From contig CAZKJS010000002.1 in assembly GCA_964553255.1 (NCBI GenBank), positions 1 through 64,000 of the forward strand: DNA of 64,000 nt. Reading direction: 5' to 3'. The stretch is from JAQUCI01 sp964553255. Lineage in GTDB: Bacteria; Bacillota_I; Bacilli_A; Erysipelotrichales; Erysipelotrichaceae. Positions 27,347 through 36,011 of this stretch are shown here, one piece after another (position 1 is the stretch's first letter; every line of letters starts with the position of its first letter). A model generated the notes under the pieces. It ran no database searches, was not told where the DNA came from, and saw only the letters and a program-made list of their open reading frames with translations. Made by a program: the position numbers and the translations under genes.

Positions 27347-29141
27347 TTAATCAACAATATCAAACATGCCATCACCAAATAGTGCTGTCATTTTATCGTT
27401 GATATCATCACTTTCTTTTACTTCAACTTGAATCTCTTCATGCTTTTTAATAAGTGGTGGTGGTAATGTATTATTTGCCTGTCTTTCTTTAAATAGAATC
27501 ACCAACTCACTAAATACTTCATCTGTTATCGCTGTAACATCAATTGTTTCATTAAAGATTAATTTCAACAATTCCTTCATAGCGTCATCATTATTTTCTT
27601 TGTTGATAAGTTGTGCTTCTACGCCAAGCTTTGTAGCAACCAAGATGAAACCATCTCCCTTTGCTTTTACTGAACATTTTTTTAGTTTAGAAACGTATCT
27701 AGCAAAGCGTACATCATTCTCAAAATCAATTATACTATTCCATTGTTGTTCAATCATTAATCGCTTCTTCTTTTCAGCGCTTGTAAGAAGTTGAAGTAAC
27801 ATTTCATAATCAACTGTCTCTTTTTTAGTTCTCTTTGTTGATTTGTTTCTTTCTTCTTTAGTGATTTCTTCTTTAGTGATTTCTTCTTTAGTGATTTCTT
27901 CTTTAGTGATTTCTTCTTTNNNNNNNNNNNNNNNNNNNNNNNNNNNNNNNNNNNNNNNNNNNNNNNNNNNNNNNNNNNNNNNNNNNNNNNNNNNNNNNNN
28001 NNNNNNNNNNNNNNNNNNNATTAGAACTATTTGTTGTAACGCTCTGAGCAACAGCTTCAACGGTTTCACTAATGGTCATCATTTTTAAAAGTGCAACCTC
28101 AAAATACGAGTTAATGTCCGATGCAAAACGATACTTTTCTGCTGTATCAATTAACACATCAATTAGTGTTAATAACTGCTTAGCGCTTTTCTGTTCAAGT
28201 ATCATTTCAGCTTTGTCAGTTTCTATTCGCGACAACAAACTTGAATCATGATTGGTATATTCAAACACAACGCATTCTTTTAATATTTCAATCAAATCAT
28301 TAGTAAGCCTTTTAATATCCATGCCGTTATCAATAATGCGACCGGTTAGCTCTAATAATTCTTGTGTGCGTTTTTGAATCACATTGTCGATTAACTGAAA
28401 TTTTTCAGTTGGTGTTGTTATCCCATATATTTCATTAACATGCGTTACCTTAAGATCATTTTGTGCATAAGCGATAACTTGATCTAAAATGCTCAAAGCA
28501 TCACGAACGCCACCTTCAGCTAAATCACTAATCAATGGAATAACATCTTTTTCATACTTAATATCTTCAGCTTCCATTACTTCTTTTAACCGATGAATAA
28601 TGTCAGGAATACTTACTCGACCAAAATCAAAACGTTGACATCTAGAAATGATCGTAGGAATAACTTTCTGTGCTTCAGTGGTTGCTAGTATAAATATTAT
28701 GTGTGGCGGTGGTTCTTCTAATGTTTTTAATAGTGCATTAAAAGCCCCGGCTGTTAACATGTGAACCTCATCTATAATATATACTTTGTATTTACTGTGT
28801 AAAGGAGCGTATTTAACTCTCTCTATCAAATTACGAATTTCATCAACACCATTGTTGCTAGCCGCATCAATTTCAACTATATCTGGATGCGTTCCTTCTT
28901 GAATCATCTTACAACTTTCACATTCGTTACACGGTGCATTCTCCATTGGACAGTTCACTGCTTTAGCTAAGAGTTTCGCTACTGTCGTCTTACCTGTGCC
29001 ACGCGGACCACAAAAAAGATATGCATGAGCAATCTTCTTTTGTTCAACTGCGTTTTTCAAAGTAGTAACGATGTATTTCTGCCCTACCACTTCCTCAAAA
29101 CTGTTGGGTCGATAAGTACGATATAAAGCTTTATATGCCAT
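27347..29141 (-). CDS. dnaX: DNA polymerase III subunit gamma/tau, interrupted by an assembly gap
   Basis: The N-terminal 374 residues (28020-29141) hold the clamp-loader ATPase: Walker A GPRGTGKTT (45-53), zinc-finger cysteines C64, C71, C74, C77, IIDEVHML and the SRC motif. After 100 Ns the C-terminal 191 residues (27347-27919) begin with four copies of KEEIT and continue into the tau-specific region ending DGMFDIVD. The two parts are out of frame across the gap only because 100 is not a multiple of 3 and is a placeholder length. The true protein is one tau chain with a Lys/Glu-rich linker of unknown length. It is flanked by tadA and recR in the same operon. Confidence 0.93.
27849..27919 (-). 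repeat. 15-bp tandem repeat in dnaX linker, at gap edge
   Basis: A 15-bp unit (plus strand gatttcttctttagt) repeats perfectly more than four times up to the first N. It encodes (KEEIT)n on the minus strand, a charged flexible linker between the ATPase core and the tau tail. The repeat most likely caused the assembly to break. Confidence 0.95.
27920..28019. other. Assembly gap of 100 Ns inside dnaX
   Basis: Exactly 100 undefined bases, the usual placeholder for a gap of unknown size. One flank is the KEEIT repeat; the other flank codes for SVTTNSSN. Confidence 0.99.
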
Positions 29142-29182
29142 TATGTGCTCTCCTAACTTCGCTCCTTAATTATACCAAATTT

Positions 29183-29650
29183 CTATCTTGATTTATTCTT
29201 ATTCCGCATATTTTTAAAAAAGTCTGACAAGATATTTGAACATTCTTTTTCCATTACATTCATAACAACTTGTGGATAGTGATTATAACCTTCTACTTCA
29301 TACATTTTTTGGCAACTAACCACACTGCCTCCTTTTGGATCTAAGGCTCCAAAGACAACTTTATTGATTCTTGCCTGAATCAAAGCACCAGCACACATAG
29401 GACATGGTTCAAGAGTCACATACATATCACACTGATCAAGTCGCCAATCTTTTATTTTCTTACTTGCCTTTTCAATTGCTATAATTTCCGCATGATGTGT
29501 TGCTTGTTTTGCGCTTGTTTTAAGATTATGAGCGCGAGCGATGATTTTATCGTTAAAAACAATGACCGCACCAACTGGCACTTCACCTTTTTTATATGCT
29601 TTCTCTGCTTCTTTAAGTGCAGCTTTCATGTATTTTATATCTTTATTCAT
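29183..29650 (-). CDS. tadA: tRNA-specific adenosine deaminase
   Basis: 156 residues from the ATG at 29650, with TTGGAGT 4 nt upstream. A longer reading frame from 29677 would run into the SRP RNA gene. The zinc-dependent deaminase motifs HAE (53-55, with proton-shuttling Glu55) and PCPMC (82-86) are present. It converts A34 to inosine in tRNA-Arg(ACG). It lies directly downstream of the SRP RNA and 41 bp before dnaX, an arrangement common in Firmicutes. Confidence 0.94.
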   Translation of the reverse strand: MNKDIKYMKAALKEAEKAYKKGEVPVGAVIVFNDKIIARAHNLKTSAKQATHHAEIIAIEKASKKIKDWRLDQCDMYVTLEPCPMCAGALIQARINKVVFGALDPKGGSVVSCQKMYEVEGYNHYPQVVMNVMEKECSNILSDFFKNMRNKNKSR

Positions 29651-29664
29651 ATTTACTCCAAAAC

Positions 29665-29741
29665 AAAAGGTACACACAAGCAGGGATTTTTAAGGCTGCT
29701 TCCTTCCGGTCCTGACCTGGTTCAAATATGCTTGTTGTACC
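29665..29741 (-). ncRNA. ffs: Signal recognition particle RNA, small 4.5S type
   Basis: The minus strand contains the conserved SRP helix-8 core GGTCAGGACCGGAAGGAAGC, including the GGAA tetraloop and symmetric loop. Its ends pair (GGTACA/GTGTACC and ACAAGCA/TGCTTGT), giving one hairpin of about 77 nt. It lacks the Alu domain of the long Bacillus/Clostridium form, which fits a non-sporulating lineage. It binds Ffh and targets membrane proteins. A consensus promoter lies directly upstream. Confidence 0.96.
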
Positions 29742-29747
29742 TTATTT

Positions 29748-29776
29748 ATTATATCTTATTTTAACTTCTTCATCAA
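29748..29776 (-). promoter_or_regulatory. Promoter of ffs-tadA-dnaX-recR-fhs
   Basis: On the minus strand TTGATG (29771-29776), a 17-bp spacer and TATAAT (29748-29753) form a near-consensus housekeeping promoter; transcription would begin at about 29741, the first paired base of the SRP RNA. Confidence 0.85.
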
Positions 29777-29788
29777 CCTTGCATTTTA

Positions 29789-29804
29789 TGTTTCACGTGA
29801 AACA
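29789..29804. promoter_or_regulatory. parS site (ParB-binding palindrome), copy 1
   Basis: TGTTTCACGTGAAACA is a perfect 16-bp palindrome matching the bacterial parS consensus. It lies between the ffs promoter and the serS stop codon, about 10 kb from oriC, where parS sites usually cluster. ParB/Spo0J would load here. No parA or parB gene is in the window. Confidence 0.93.
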
Positions 29805-29808
29805 TTGC

Positions 29809-31089
29809 TTACTTACAAAGTTTTGTTTTGCCACCCATGTAAGATCTTAATGCTAGTGGTATGTTTACATTCCCATCTTTATCTAAATGATTTTCAAGGA
29901 AACATATCAGCATCCGCGGTGGCGCAACTACTGTGTTGTTTAGCGTGTGTGCGAAATACTTACCTTCTGCTCCATTGACTCTTATTTGTAAACGACGTGC
30001 TTGCGCTTCTCCCAAATTTGAGCAGCTACCAACCTCAAAATACTTTTGTTGTCGTGGTGACCACGCCTCAACATCAATGCTCTTAACCTTCAAATCCGCC
30101 AGATCTCCTGAACAGCACTCCAGTGTTCTTACTGGTATTTCCAAACTACAGAAGAAGTCTACCGTGTTCTGATATAGTTTATCAAACCACATTCTACTTT
30201 CTTCAGGTTTACAAACCACAATCATCTCTTGTTTTTCAAATTGATGAATCCGATATACCCCGCGCTCTTCAATACCATGTGCACCTACTTCTTTTCTAAA
30301 ACAAGGAGAATAGCTGGTTAAGGTGTGTGGAAGCTCTTCTTCGGTTAAAATGGTGTCGATGAATTTACCAATCATCGAATGTTCGCTTGTGCCGATAAGG
30401 TACAAGTCTTCTCCTTCGATTTTATACATCATATTTTCCATTTCCGCAAAACTCATAACACCGGTGACCACTTCCGCCCTGATCATAAACGGCGGAATAT
30501 AATAGGTGAATCCGCGATCGATCATAAAATCTCGTGCATAACTTAAAATTGCTGAATGTAATCTTGCGATATCACCTTTTAGATAATAAAAACCGTTACC
30601 ACTCACTTTACGAGCGCTATCTAAATCAACACCGTTAAATGTTTCCATGATATCAACGTGATATGGAATATCAAAATCTGGCTTTTTAGCATCACCAAAT
30701 CGTGCAACTTCAACATTTTCACTATCATCTTTACCAAGTGGAACGGTATCATCAATAATGTTAGGGATTATCAACATTATCTCTCTAATTTTCTCTTGCA
30801 AGGTATTCTCTTGTTGTTCAAGATTAAGAAGCTCATCAGCGATCGCTGCTACTTCTTGCTTTAATCGTTCTGCGCCTTCAATGTCTTTCTGTTTCATGAA
30901 GTTGCCTATCTCTTTACTTAAACTGTTGCGTTTTGATCTTAGATCATCCCCTTTGGTTTTGCTTGCACGAAATTGTTGGTCCAACAAAACAACTTCATCG
31001 ACCAACGGCAATTTTGCTTCTTGGAATTTTTTCTTAATGTTCTCTTTAACCAACTCTGGGTTTTTTCTAATCAAATTTATATCTATCAT
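29809..31089 (-). CDS. serS: Seryl-tRNA synthetase
   Basis: 426 residues. The N-terminal coiled-coil arm (about 30-100) that clasps the tRNA-Ser long arm and the class II core are present, with motif 2 around FRKEVGAHGIEERGVYRIHQF and motif 3 near LRSYMGG. It charges tRNA-Ser and tRNA-Sec. GGAGGG precedes the ATG. Expression is controlled by a serine T-box in the leader. Both ends of the gene are flanked by identical parS palindromes. Confidence 0.97.
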   Translation of the reverse strand: MIDINLIRKNPELVKENIKKKFQEAKLPLVDEVVLLDQQFRASKTKGDDLRSKRNSLSKEIGNFMKQKDIEGAERLKQEVAAIADELLNLEQQENTLQEKIREIMLIIPNIIDDTVPLGKDDSENVEVARFGDAKKPDFDIPYHVDIMETFNGVDLDSARKVSGNGFYYLKGDIARLHSAILSYARDFMIDRGFTYYIPPFMIRAEVVTGVMSFAEMENMMYKIEGEDLYLIGTSEHSMIGKFIDTILTEEELPHTLTSYSPCFRKEVGAHGIEERGVYRIHQFEKQEMIVVCKPEESRMWFDKLYQNTVDFFCSLEIPVRTLECCSGDLADLKVKSIDVEAWSPRQQKYFEVGSCSNLGEAQARRLQIRVNGAEGKYFAHTLNNTVVAPPRMLICFLENHLDKDGNVNIPLALRSYMGGKTKLCK

Positions 31090-31106
31090 ATTTCCCTCCA
31101 GGTAAA

Positions 31107-31318
31107 TAAAAAGATATCATCCAAGGGACGATATCTTCGTGTTGCCACCCTAATTCTAATGTTTCACGTGAAACATTTTCTCAATAGACCGGTAACGTGG
31201 TCAAACGGAATTCACTCTGAGGTAGATTTCACTGACTGTTACATCGATTCGCACCTATCATCGACTCTCTTTAGATAACCACACCAGTTACTTAGCCTCT
31301 TCATCGTTTATACCTGTA
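31107..31318 (-). promoter_or_regulatory. Serine T-box riboswitch of serS
   Basis: On the minus strand the leader has Stem I (about 31299-31219), with the AGTA turn 5' of the specifier loop and a basal GAGG/CCTC pair. The loop's 3' side reads GAAATCTACC, giving specifier UCU (31224-31226), a serine codon followed by the usual A. The T-box core AGGGTGGCAACACG (31138-31151) follows, then a terminator (AAGATATC/GATATCTT, 31111-31137, and T-run). Uncharged tRNA-Ser would favour the antiterminator and read-through. A parS palindrome (31160-31175) sits between Stem I and the T-box core. Confidence 0.93.
31160..31175. promoter_or_regulatory. parS site, copy 2, inside the serS T-box leader
   Basis: A second perfect TGTTTCACGTGAAACA, identical to copy 1 and 1.37 kb away. 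It lies in transcribed leader sequence, where the RNA copy would also fold into a small hairpin between Stem I and the T-box core. Confidence 0.93.
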
Positions 31319-31347
31319 ATTTAATCATTATTAAATTCGTTTGTCAA
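31319..31347 (-). promoter_or_regulatory. Promoter of the T-box-serS transcript
   Basis: On the minus strand TTGACA (31342-31347) and TTAAAT (31319-31324) are spaced by 17 bp, placing the transcript start just before T-box Stem I. Confidence 0.7.
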
Positions 31348-31351
31348 TCAG

Positions 31352-31491
31352 ACACCAAGAGTGATTGTGTAAAACAAGCCTAGAATAAGAAAAACGATAT
31401 CTACTATAGTTTGTTTGCATAAAACACAGGAGATATCGCATAAATATTTTAGTACACCAAGCAAAATCAAGCACCCAACATCACAATCACT
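31352..31491. repeat. Nested inverted repeats between serS and gyrA
   Basis: Outer arms AGTGATTGTG (31360-31369) and CACAATCACT (31482-31491) are perfect 10-bp complements. Inner arms CGATATCT (31395-31402) and AGATATCG (31431-31438) are perfect 8-bp complements. ACACCAAG is also repeated directly at 31352 and 31454. On the minus strand the inner stem is followed by TTTTTCTT and could end gyrA transcription. No open frame is evident in this gap. Confidence 0.75.
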
Positions 31492-31631
31492 ATAAACCAT
31501 GTCTTTACCACTGTTATCATACCAATTTTATCAAATGATTGCTTAAGGTGTTTTTAAAATAATTTAATTGTAATTGAATATAGGTTTCTATATTTAGTTA
31601 TTAAACTTAATCCTTATTTCTGTTTTATCTC

Positions 31632-34073
31632 TTAACTTTCTTCCTCATTATCAACTATAGCAACTGCTGCCACTTCATGATCTTCATTTAAATTGATCAA
31701 TTTCACACCTTGAGCGTTTCTGCCATAAACAGCCACGTCTTTCAGTGAGATTCGAATGACAATTCCTTCATCGGTAATTATCATTAAGTCTTCATCACCA
31801 TTCACAGCTCTCAATGATACTAATTCACCATTGCGCTCAGTAATGTTAACCGTTTTAACTCCCTTAGCTCCTCTACTAGTCAAGCGGTATTCTTCAAGTG
31901 CTGATTTTTTACCATATCCTTTTTTAGTGACAACTAAAATGTATTTTCCTTCTTGATCAGTTGCCATACCAATAACTTTATTTCCGTCAACATTAAATCC
32001 TTTTACCCCACTGGCATTTCTGCCCATTGGTCTAACATCGCTCTCATTAAAGCGGACTGCTTTACCATTACTACCACCAATGATAATCTCATCACTACCA
32101 GTTGTTAATTTGACAGTAACTAACTCATCACCATCTCTTAAGCTTATCGCAATTTTACCAGTTTGCCTGATTGAACTAAATTCAGCCATTGCAACACGCT
32201 TAACCAAACCAAGTTGTGTAACAAACATCAAGAATTTGCTTTCTGCATCTTGGTTATCAGCGATTATTGCTTTGACTTTTTCGTTCTGATCAAGATTTAA
32301 TAGATTCACCACCGGTATGCCTTTAGCTATCCTTCCGGCATTTGGTACTTGATAACCTTTAATGCGGTAAACTTTACCAAAGTTTGTAAATAACATTAAA
32401 TGGTCGTGGGTTGACATTTTGATAAATAGATCAATGACATCATCGCTGTTCACCGTCATTCCTTTTACCCCTTTACCACCACGATTTTGTAAGCGATAAG
32501 TATCAGTAGGAATACGCTTGATGTAACCGTTAGCTGTCATACTCACAAATATTTCTTCTTGTGGTATTAAATCTTCATCTTGCATATCAATATCAGCTTC
32601 GATTATCTCTGTTCTGCGTTTATCGCTATAACGTTGTTTAACTGCACTAAGTTCATCTTTTATAATAGTTACAACTCTAAAGTGATTCGCAAGAATATCT
32701 TTAAGATCAGCGATATCGATTATCAAGCTATCATATTCTTCTTCTATCTTTTCTCTTTCAAGTCCAGTTAAGCGTCTAAAACGCATATCTAAAATAGCTT
32801 TTGCTTGTATCTCTGATAACTTGAACTCTTCCATTAAGCGCGTTTGGGCAACATTATCATCACTTGAACTACGTATTAGATGCAAAATAGCATCAATATT
32901 ATCTAAAGCAATTTTTAACCCTAATAGTATGTGTGCTCTTTCTTCAGCTTTCTTTAATAAGAAATCTGTTCTTCTTCTTGTTACATCTATTTGATGTTCA
33001 ATATAAAGTTGCAACATATCTTTCAAATTCATTAGTTTCGGTGCAAACTTATCTAGCGCCAACATGTTTACACCAAATGTTGTTTGTAAAGCTGTCATTC
33101 GATACAACTGATTTAAGATAACTTCTGCCTGTACATCTTTTCGTAACTCGATAACTATTTTTATGCCATCACGATTTGATTCATCTCTTAAGTCAGTAAT
33201 GCCTTCAACTCTTTTATCACGCACAAGATCAGCAATCTTTTCAATCAAAGTTGCCTTATTTACTTGATATGGAATTTCAGTGACAATGATCTGTGGTTTA
33301 CCATTCGCCAATTCTTCAATGGTTATTTTAGCGCGACAGGTCAAAGATCCTCTTCCGGTTTCATATGCTTGTTTAATTCCAGCTCTTCCTAAAATATAGC
33401 CTCCGGTTGGAAAATCGGGTCCACTTATATAGTTTTCCATTAATTCAAGGGTTGTTATATCTGGGTTTTCCATTACAGCGATTGCTGCATCAATAGTTTC
33501 TTGTAGATTGTGAGGTGGAATATTGGTCGCCATTCCTACTGCAATCCCTGAAGCACCATTAACTAATAAATTAGGAAAACGTGCAGGAAGTACTTCCGGC
33601 TCTTTTTCTTCACCATCATAATTGTCGATAAAATCTACAGTATCAAGTTTTAAATCTTTCAATAACTCCATTGCGATTTTTGACATTCGTGCTTCAGTGT
33701 AACGCATTGCTGCTGCACCATCACCATCAATAGAACCAAAGTTACCATGACCATCAACTAATTCATAACGATAAGAAAAACTCTGTGCCATTCTTACCAT
33801 AGATTCATAAACTGCCGAATCACCATGGGGGTGATATTTACCTATTACTTCACCAACGATACGTGCTGATTTTTTATGTGGTTTATCACTATACATACCT
33901 AAATCATTCATCGCATATAAAATTCGACGATGTACAGGCTTCATTCCATCTCTTACATCAGGTAATGCTCGAGCTACAATGACTGACATTGCATACTCTA
34001 AAAACGAAGCTCGCATTTCGCTTGAAATATTTATTTGATCAATCTTGCCATGATTGTGTTCTAATTCGTTCAT
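31632..34073 (-). CDS. gyrA: DNA gyrase subunit A
   Basis: 813 residues. The catalytic Tyr125 is in AAMRYTEARM and the quinolone-region residues Ser86 and Glu90 (HPHGDSAVYE) are in the sensitive form. A GyrA box (NRGGKGV, near 540) and the six-bladed C-terminal wrapping domain distinguish it from ParC. With GyrB it introduces negative supercoils. A strong GGGGGG site precedes the ATG, 12 bp after gyrB. Confidence 0.97.
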   Translation of the reverse strand: MNELEHNHGKIDQINISSEMRASFLEYAMSVIVARALPDVRDGMKPVHRRILYAMNDLGMYSDKPHKKSARIVGEVIGKYHPHGDSAVYESMVRMAQSFSYRYELVDGHGNFGSIDGDGAAAMRYTEARMSKIAMELLKDLKLDTVDFIDNYDGEEKEPEVLPARFPNLLVNGASGIAVGMATNIPPHNLQETIDAAIAVMENPDITTLELMENYISGPDFPTGGYILGRAGIKQAYETGRGSLTCRAKITIEELANGKPQIIVTEIPYQVNKATLIEKIADLVRDKRVEGITDLRDESNRDGIKIVIELRKDVQAEVILNQLYRMTALQTTFGVNMLALDKFAPKLMNLKDMLQLYIEHQIDVTRRRTDFLLKKAEERAHILLGLKIALDNIDAILHLIRSSSDDNVAQTRLMEEFKLSEIQAKAILDMRFRRLTGLEREKIEEEYDSLIIDIADLKDILANHFRVVTIIKDELSAVKQRYSDKRRTEIIEADIDMQDEDLIPQEEIFVSMTANGYIKRIPTDTYRLQNRGGKGVKGMTVNSDDVIDLFIKMSTHDHLMLFTNFGKVYRIKGYQVPNAGRIAKGIPVVNLLNLDQNEKVKAIIADNQDAESKFLMFVTQLGLVKRVAMAEFSSIRQTGKIAISLRDGDELVTVKLTTGSDEIIIGGSNGKAVRFNESDVRPMGRNASGVKGFNVDGNKVIGMATDQEGKYILVVTKKGYGKKSALEEYRLTSRGAKGVKTVNITERNGELVSLRAVNGDEDLMIITDEGIVIRISLKDVAVYGRNAQGVKLINLNEDHEVAAVAIVDNEEES

Positions 34074-34085
34074 CTTTGCACCCCC

Positions 34086-36011
34086 CTAAATATCTAGATT
34101 ACGGACAAACTGTGCATTGTCTGTTATATAATTTCTTCTTGGCTCTACATCATCACCCATCAACATATCAAAGACCATATCTGCATCTACTGCGTCCTCA
34201 ATAGTTACTTGAACAAGGGTTCTGTTTTCAGGATTCATTGTTGTCTCCCATAGTTGCTCAGGGTTCATTTCACCTAAACCTTTATATCTTTGAATATTAA
34301 ATTTATCTTTAAACTCTTCTTTTATAGCATCCATTTCTTTTTCGTTGTATGCATATCTGATCATACTGCCCTTTTGTGCTTTAAATAGTGGTGGTTGGGC
34401 AATATATACATATCCTTGTTCAATAATAGGTCTAAGATAGCGAAAAAAGAAAGTCAATAACAGTGTTCTAATATGTGCACCATCGACATCCGCATCTGTC
34501 ATGATTACTATTTTATGATATCTTAACTTTGCTGTATCCATCTCTTCACCGATGCCACAACCAAAAGCTGTGATCATCGATCTTATTTCGTTATTATCGA
34601 AAATACGATGTAATCTCGCTTTTTCAACGTTTAGAATCTTTCCTCTTAGTGGTAGTATTGCTTGAAATTTGCTATCTCTTCCTTGTTTTGCACTACCACC
34701 AGCAGAATCACCCTCTACGATGTATATTTCTGATAATGATGCATCTTTTGAAGAACAATCAGCTAACTTACCTGGTAATGATGATATTTCTAACACTCCT
34801 TTACGTCTGGTTAACTCTCTTGCTTTCTTAGCTGCCAAACGTGCTTTTGCGGCGATAATAGCTTTATCCATTATTATCTTAGCTTCACTTGGATTCTCTA
34901 ATAAGAATCTTTCTAGTTGTGCTCCTAATATGTTAGAAACAATTTTTCTAACTTCTGAGTTCCCTAGCTTTGTCTTAGTCTGTCCTTCATATTGGGGATC
35001 AGGGTGTTTTACAGAGATAATAGCTGTTAACCCTTCTCTAGTATCATCCCCTTGTAGTGGTTCGTCATCTTTCTTTAAGAAATTGTTGTCTTTAGCGTAA
35101 TTGTTAATAATCCGTGTTAAAGCTAACCTAAAACCTTCTTCATGAGTTCCACCTTCTTGGGTATTGATATTGTTACAAAACGAGAAAATGTTTGGCTGAT
35201 AACCATCGTTGTATTGTAACCCAATTTCAACCATCGTTCCTTCTTCTTCGCCCTCAACATAAATAACCTCTTTATGTATTGGTGATTTATTCTTGTTTAT
35301 AAACTCAATATACTCTTTTATCCCACCTTCATAATGAAATATTAATTCTTTTTTGTCATCTCTTCTTTGGTCATCAAAAACAATTCTGATACCTTTGTTT
35401 AAAAAAGCAAGTTGGCGTAAACGATCTCTTAAAATATCGTGATTAAAAACCACTGTCTCGGTAAATATAGTGGGGTCAGGCTTAAAGCGAACAAGACTGC
35501 CGTGTTTATCTGGGTCGCATTTACCAATAAGCGCTAATGGCTTAACAGCTTTACCACCATTTTCAAATCGAATGAAATACACTTTTGAATCAATATAAAT
35601 ATATACTTCTAAAAATTCTGATAACGCATTAACAACACTAGCTCCTACTCCATGTAAGCCACCAGAAACTTTATAAGCACCGCCTCCGAATTTACCACCG
35701 GCATGTAGCACAGTAAAAATGGTTTCAACGGTTGATTTACCAGTTTTCTTATGAATCTCAACTGGCATACCACGCCCATTATCTTCGACTGTTACAATGT
35801 TATCTTTGTCAACTTTGACTGTTACGATATTGGCGTAACCAGCTAACGCTTCATCAATTGCATTATCTACAATCTCCCATACTAAATGATGTAAGCCTCG
35901 CTCTGATGTTGTGGCGATATACATTCCTGGGCGTTTTCTTACTGCTTCTAAACCCTCCAGTACTTGTATATCATCAGCACCATATGAGTGTTCTACTTTA
36001 TTTTCTACCAT
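34086..36011 (-). CDS. gyrB: DNA gyrase subunit B
   Basis: 641 residues. The GHKL ATPase domain (EIVDNAIDEALAG, DNGRGMP, GLHGVGASVVNALS), the transducer, the Toprim domain (EGDSAGGSAKQGRD, PLRGKILNVEKA, TDADVDGAHI) and the C-terminal GYRB_C (QRYKGLGEMNPEQLWETTM) are complete. Its ATG follows the recF stop codon directly. Together with GyrA it forms the gyrase; the dnaA-dnaN-rlbA-recF-gyrB-gyrA order is the ancestral Firmicutes origin order. Confidence 0.98.
   Translation of the reverse strand: MVENKVEHSYGADDIQVLEGLEAVRKRPGMYIATTSERGLHHLVWEIVDNAIDEALAGYANIVTVKVDKDNIVTVEDNGRGMPVEIHKKTGKSTVETIFTVLHAGGKFGGGAYKVSGGLHGVGASVVNALSEFLEVYIYIDSKVYFIRFENGGKAVKPLALIGKCDPDKHGSLVRFKPDPTIFTETVVFNHDILRDRLRQLAFLNKGIRIVFDDQRRDDKKELIFHYEGGIKEYIEFINKNKSPIHKEVIYVEGEEEGTMVEIGLQYNDGYQPNIFSFCNNINTQEGGTHEEGFRLALTRIINNYAKDNNFLKKDDEPLQGDDTREGLTAIISVKHPDPQYEGQTKTKLGNSEVRKIVSNILGAQLERFLLENPSEAKIIMDKAIIAAKARLAAKKARELTRRKGVLEISSLPGKLADCSSKDASLSEIYIVEGDSAGGSAKQGRDSKFQAILPLRGKILNVEKARLHRIFDNNEIRSMITAFGCGIGEEMDTAKLRYHKIVIMTDADVDGAHIRTLLLTFFFRYLRPIIEQGYVYIAQPPLFKAQKGSMIRYAYNEKEMDAIKEEFKDKFNIQRYKGLGEMNPEQLWETTMNPENRTLVQVTIEDAVDADMVFDMLMGDDVEPRRNYITDNAQFVRNLDI

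Noticed and set aside
27849..27919. Short direct repeats as a CRISPR array
   Set aside because: The units are 15 bp with no spacers and encode an in-frame protein linker.
27903..28069. Frame change in dnaX as a programmed frameshift
   Set aside because: The frames differ only across the 100 Ns, whose length is arbitrary.
29651..29677. Longer tadA start
   Set aside because: It would lie inside the SRP RNA; the ATG at 29650 has its own GGAG site.
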